Shown: one piece after another, positions 3,944 to 6,394 of the stretch
Numbering within the stretch: position 1 is the stretch's first letter
How the letters are laid out: the number at the start of each line of letters is the position of its first letter
Assembly (NCBI GenBank): GCA_964366065.1
Contig: CAYISF010000034.1
Coordinates: forward strand, 1 to 6,394
Reading direction: 5' to 3'
From: JBAZYZ01 sp964366065
GTDB taxonomy: Bacteria; Patescibacteriota; Minisyncoccia; Phycocordibacterales; VMEP01
Length of the DNA stretch: 6,394 bases
Made by a program: the position numbers and the translations under genes
Notes under the pieces: generated by a model
What the model was told of the DNA's origin: nothing
What the model saw: only the letters and a program-made list of their open reading frames with translations
Database searches by the model: none

Positions 3944-4447
3944 ATGGAGGAACGCTCTCGCACATCGCTTTATATCCGCAATTTTATTTTTGGTGTTGAG
4001 GACAGTTTGGTCTCAACCGTCGGGCTTCTTTCTGGAATTGTCGCGGCCGGTTCGGGCAAGGGAGTAATTATTCTAACCGGCATCATCCTTATTTTTGTGG
4101 AAGCATTTTCCATGGCCGTGGGTAGTTTTCTCTCTGACCAGTCTGCGGAAGAATACGTCCATCAGCGTGATTTACCGCTTCTAAAGTCATTCAGTGGCGG
4201 TTTTACCATGTTCGTCTCATACTTCGTTTCCGGCTTCGTGCCACTGGCTCCGTATATTTTCTTCCCTAGCGAACAAGCCTTTTGGATTTCAATTGGTTGC
4301 TCTCTAGTCGCCCTTTTTGCCTTAGGGGCTACAGGAAGCATATTTTCACGAGTCAATGCCGTAAAGGGTGGTTTTCAGATGGCGGTTATCGGCGGATTAG
4401 CCATTGGTATCGGCGTTTTAGTCGGTCAATTTTTCAAGGTAGGATAA
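3944..4447 (+). CDS. Short VIT1/CCC1-type Fe2+/Mn2+ transporter
   Basis: A 167-aa polytopic membrane protein of the VIT1/CCC1 family, which export iron or manganese or move them into stores. The N-terminal signature YIRNFIFGVEDSLVSTVGLLSG (10-31) carries Asp20. TM2 holds the conserved EAFSMAVGSFLS (53-64) with Met57, followed by Glu69-Glu70. Further TMs lie at about 86-107, 112-130 and 145-164, giving roughly five in all. Classical members are about 220-250 aa and carry a Glu-rich cytoplasmic metal-binding domain between TM2 and TM3; here only about 20 residues lie between them, so that domain is absent. ATG 3944 has no Shine-Dalgarno site and sits directly behind the structured leader. It heads a plus-strand series ending with a metal-sensing repressor, which supports a metal-homeostasis role by inference. 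Confidence 0.85.
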   Translation: MEERSRTSLYIRNFIFGVEDSLVSTVGLLSGIVAAGSGKGVIILTGIILIFVEAFSMAVGSFLSDQSAEEYVHQRDLPLLKSFSGGFTMFVSYFVSGFVPLAPYIFFPSEQAFWISIGCSLVALFALGATGSIFSRVNAVKGGFQMAVIGGLAIGIGVLVGQFFKVG

Positions 4448-4492
4448 TTTGATACGCATGTATACCGCTGTTTCTTTTTGTTTGAATTCAGC

Positions 4493-4504
4493 TATACTTA
4501 AAAA
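4493..4504 (+). promoter_or_regulatory. -10 element placed for a leaderless mRNA
   Basis: TATACT at 4493-4498 ends six bases before GTG 4505, the same geometry as at 2529-2541, so the predicted +1 is the first base of the start codon. No clear -35 and no Shine-Dalgarno site are seen. Confidence 0.45.
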
Positions 4505-4921
4505 GTGAGAATTTTTTCATTACAGCCCAAAGCGCGATACTTTATTGTTTTGGCAACCATTGCCTTTTTTCTAGTTGGTTTTCTCGGACTCGGCCAGTTT
4601 AGTATGGGAACGGACACTAACAGGGAAATGTTAAGTTGTCCGTTTATGGGGGTAACGGCTCTCTGCCAAATGGGATTACTTGAACATATCGCCACATGGC
4701 AGAATATGTTTACAAACTTGCCCGTCAAAAATGTTTTTAATTTCCTCGCCCTCTTACTATTTTTCTTTCTATTGGTTTTTTCACTACGAAATTTCAGGGG
4801 TGTTCACAGAAATGTACCCCTATGTAGTCGCATCAATATCTTTGGAATCGGAAAGCCCACATTCCGCGGTTTTCTCCAAGAAGCTTTTTCTGACGGTATC
4901 CTAAATCCTAGACTTTTTTAA
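4505..4921 (+). CDS. Unrecognised two-TM protein with Cys/Met-containing loop, 138 aa
   Basis: I do not recognise a named family. Residues 12-32 form TM1 and 77-94 form TM2. The loop between them holds CPFMGVTALCQMG (45-57), a Cys-x8-Cys with Met48 and Met56, and then LLEHIATWQNMF (58-69) with His61. The C-terminal 40 residues are basic and contain Cys107. With a basic N-terminus, TM1 would enter outward and the Cys/Met/His loop would lie outside the cytoplasm. Cys, Met and His clustered there could bind a soft metal or form a disulfide; this is inference. GTG 4505 is chosen because the -10 element lies just upstream and no ATG precedes the first TM. It lies between a metal transporter gene and a DUF3105 gene. 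Confidence 0.7.
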   Translation: MRIFSLQPKARYFIVLATIAFFLVGFLGLGQFSMGTDTNREMLSCPFMGVTALCQMGLLEHIATWQNMFTNLPVKNVFNFLALLLFFFLLVFSLRNFRGVHRNVPLCSRINIFGIGKPTFRGFLQEAFSDGILNPRLF

Positions 4922-4998
4922 TATCCTACTCTTGCCTGGTAATTTCAAGTAAGCGTTTTTTACCATTGGGTTTTAATCACATAAACACGAGATTATAT

Positions 4999-5610
4999 AT
5001 GGAAGAACAAAATATTGAACAACTAACAAAACGAGAGCGCAAAGAATTTCGCCGAGAAGAAAAAAAAGAGCAACAAGAATTAATTGGACGAAAGCGGAAA
5101 GTCGTAAAGATTTTGTGGTGGAGCATCGGTATTCTTGCGGTAATCGGAGCCGGCTATGGTTTGGTCATTCTGTCACGCCAAGGTGGCATCGGGAAAGATA
5201 CAAATGCCTTGGGCCAGAAGTTCTCTGACCAGGGCCAGCAACATATTGCTGTTGGAGCGACTCATCCGGAATATAACTCAAATCCTCCGACTTCCGGCTG
5301 GCACTATGCCCAATCCGCAAATTGGGGTGTCTATCAGACCGAGTTACCTGATGAGCAATTAATACACAATCTCGAACATGGCGGTATCTGGATTTCATAT
5401 AAAGACATTGACGATGCGGCAAAAACCGCCCTGGAAAAAATCGCAGAATCTCGTTCAAAGGTAGTTGTTGCGCCACGTGCAAAGAACGATGCGCCCATAG
5501 TTCTCGCTTCTTGGGGTCGATTGCAAAAATTTCAGACACTAGACGAACAGGGGATACTCAACTTTATTAAGGCCAACAGCAACAAATCGCCGGAGCCGTT
5601 TGCCCAATAG
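4999..5610 (+). CDS. Membrane-anchored DUF3105-family protein, 203 aa
   Basis: Residues 1-35 are a highly charged, coiled-coil-like cytoplasmic stretch (KRERKEFRREEKKEQQE). One TM follows at about 36-58, and the rest should lie outside the membrane. The outer part shows the DUF3105 marks HPEYNSNPPTSGWHY (89-103) and LPDEQLIHNLEHGGIWISY (116-134), with His89, His102, His123 and His127 as likely metal or active-site residues. The family has no established function; its conserved His residues and frequent membrane anchor suggest a metal or redox role, which is inference. ATG 4999 is preferred over an in-frame TTG at 4966 because neither has a ribosome site and the TTG adds 11 residues of no obvious use. 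A weak inverted repeat TGGTAA/TTACCA (4937-4965) lies upstream. Confidence 0.88.
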   Translation: MEEQNIEQLTKRERKEFRREEKKEQQELIGRKRKVVKILWWSIGILAVIGAGYGLVILSRQGGIGKDTNALGQKFSDQGQQHIAVGATHPEYNSNPPTSGWHYAQSANWGVYQTELPDEQLIHNLEHGGIWISYKDIDDAAKTALEKIAESRSKVVVAPRAKNDAPIVLASWGRLQKFQTLDEQGILNFIKANSNKSPEPFAQ

Positions 5611-5647
5611 ATTGTCGGGTTATCCACAGGTCGTATGTAGGAAAAGA

Positions 5648-5716
5648 TTGACAAATAGGGTATAGGGGTATAACCTATAGGCAGGTCGATAAATATTATT
5701 AATTACCCCTAAACCC
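5648..5716 (+). promoter_or_regulatory. Promoter with G-tract inverted repeats, probable CsoR/RcnR operator
   Basis: TTGACA (5648-5653) is followed after 15 nt by TATAAC (5669-5674). Overlapping the -10, TATAGG (5661-5666) and CCTATA (5674-5679) form an inverted repeat. TAGGGGTA (5663-5670) is the exact reverse complement of TACCCCTA (5704-5711), 33 bp downstream and six bases before the repressor ATG. G/C tracts flanked by A/T inverted repeats are the usual operator form of this repressor family, so autoregulation with the metal as inducer is likely. The ATG has no Shine-Dalgarno site. Confidence 0.55.
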
Positions 5717-5989
5717 ATGCTAGACCAAAAGTTAAAAAAGAGAGCCATACATCGGGCAAGAATTATTCGCGGCCAGTTAGACGGCCTTGTCAAGGCTATT
5801 GAGAAAGAGGAGTATTGCCCCACCCTCTTGGAGCAATCCCTCTCCATTCAAAGGTCGCTCAAGAGCCTCGACAGCTTTCTCTTGGAGAACCATCTTCGGA
5901 CCCATGTAAAGCGTCAAATGCAAAATAAAGAGCAGGGAGAAAAAGCTATCAAAGAACTGATTAAAGTTTATACATTATCAAATAAATAA
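5717..5989 (+). CDS. CsoR/RcnR-family metal-sensing repressor with Cys-His-His ligands
   Basis: A 90-aa all-helical protein of the CsoR/RcnR (DUF156) family, tetrameric repressors that release DNA when they bind metal. The family core is clear: RARIIRGQLDGLVKAIEKEEYC (13-34), then IQRSLKSLDSFLLENHLRTHV (44-64). The metal positions are Cys34, His59 and His63. Cu(I) CsoR has Cys-His-Cys and the formaldehyde sensor FrmR lacks the last ligand. Cys-His-His matches the Ni(II)/Co(II) sensor RcnR, each position one lower than in E. coli RcnR (35/60/64). RcnR also uses His3, which here is Asp3, so the coordination is not identical. Nickel or cobalt is therefore the best guess but not proven. It has its own promoter with G-tract repeats and is followed after 5 nt by the SDR gene. 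Confidence 0.92.
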   Translation: MLDQKLKKRAIHRARIIRGQLDGLVKAIEKEEYCPTLLEQSLSIQRSLKSLDSFLLENHLRTHVKRQMQNKEQGEKAIKELIKVYTLSNK

Positions 5990-5994
5990 AAATT

Positions 5995-6394
5995 ATGTTT
6001 GATTTAACGAATAAAGTCGCTTTGGTAACCGGCGCTCGACGGGGGATGGGCAAAAGCCACGCTATCGCTTTAGCAAAACAGGGCGCAAAAGTGGCGGTGA
6101 CCGATATCAGTCAGGAAGAATGCCAAATTGTGGTTGATGAAATAAAATCCGCGGGGGGCGAAGCAGAGGCCTTTAAAATGGATGTTTCAAATAAAGCCGA
6201 TGTGGATGCTATTTTTGACGAAGTCATTAAACAATTCGGGCGATTGGATATTTTAGTAAATAACGCGGGAATTTTCGCTCCAAAACCAGCTCTGGAAATG
6301 ACGGAAGAAGATTGGGATAAAACAATTGATATCAACCTTAAAGGAGAATTTCTCTGCGCCCAAAGAGCGGCGAAAGAAATGGCTAAAAACAATT
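5995..6394 (+). CDS. Short-chain dehydrogenase/reductase, N-terminal 133 aa (cut by window end)
   Basis: ATG 5995 opens a frame that runs off the window, giving 133 residues of a classical SDR oxidoreductase (usually about 250 aa). The Rossmann motif TGARRGMGK is at 12-20, AVTDIS at 34-39, DVS at 63-65, NNAG at 89-92, and the structural Asn114 lies in INLKG. Asp37 at the end of the second strand favours NAD(H) over NADP(H). The catalytic Ser-Tyr-Lys lies beyond the window, so activity and substrate cannot be judged; a FabG-like or sugar/alcohol dehydrogenase are both possible. It starts 5 nt after the repressor stop without a Shine-Dalgarno site and is probably in the same transcript, which would put it under metal control. 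Confidence 0.93.
   Translation, partial: MFDLTNKVALVTGARRGMGKSHAIALAKQGAKVAVTDISQEECQIVVDEIKSAGGEAEAFKMDVSNKADVDAIFDEVIKQFGRLDILVNNAGIFAPKPALEMTEEDWDKTIDINLKGEFLCAQRAAKEMAKNN

Noticed and set aside
5165..5539. 124-codon minus-strand ORF opposite the DUF3105 gene
   Set aside because: Shadow frame with no recognisable domain; the plus strand carries the conserved HNLEHGG and NSNPPTSG motifs.
5620..5628. Perfect DnaA-box TTATCCACA
   Set aside because: Only one exact copy is seen (a second, one-mismatch copy lies at 1272-1280 on the minus strand), with no AT-rich unwinding element or dnaA/dnaN genes. Too little for an origin; a 9-mer can occur by chance.
1..6394. Alternative genetic code with UGA as glycine
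   Set aside because: The NYN and zinc-ribbon frames end cleanly at UGA, and none of the well-recognised genes has an internal UGA codon.

Overview
The window looks like a metagenome-derived bacterial scaffold, most likely from the Candidate Phyla Radiation (Patescibacteria, Parcubacteria-like). This is inferred from compact genes, near-absence of Shine-Dalgarno sequences before the larger genes, apparent leaderless starts, a tRNA without an encoded CCA end, a shortened VIT/CCC1-type transporter, a DUF3105 protein, and a 100-N scaffold gap. UGA acts as a stop (for example at the end of the NYN gene), which argues against the lineages that recode UGA.

Region 1 (1-1868) looks accessory and is visibly more AT-rich than the block that follows. 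It opens with the 3' part of a tRNA-Gln(CUG) gene. Directly after it come a startless reading-frame remnant, an unrecognised 118-aa protein, and an NYN-domain (PIN-like) RNase. Next is about 640 bp without a long gene, but it is dense in signals: a bidirectional hairpin, a candidate ~50-nt minus-strand RNA carrying an anti-Shine-Dalgarno sequence, two tiny ORFs, nested inverted repeats and a promoter. The same 55 bp stand on both sides of the N-gap, so the gap is probably an unmerged contig overlap. If it is collapsed, one promoter drives a 46-nt leader with two mutually exclusive hairpins and a 58-aa zinc-ribbon protein. A perfect 15-bp terminator stem closes the region.

Region 2 (1879-3749) is an ordinary envelope pair transcribed divergently: a DedA/VTT membrane protein (minus) and a secreted GH18-type glycosidase (plus).

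Region 3 (3750-6394) is a plus-strand, metal-flavoured cluster. It runs: a structured intergenic leader, a short VIT1/CCC1-like Fe/Mn transporter, an unrecognised two-TM protein with a Cys pair, a membrane-anchored His-containing DUF3105 protein, and a CsoR/RcnR-family metal repressor with a Cys-His-His (RcnR-like) ligand set under a promoter with G-tract inverted repeats. It ends in an SDR oxidoreductase cut off by the window edge. The repressor and SDR genes lie 5 nt apart and are probably co-transcribed. A shared role of the cluster in metal homeostasis or redox handling is inference.
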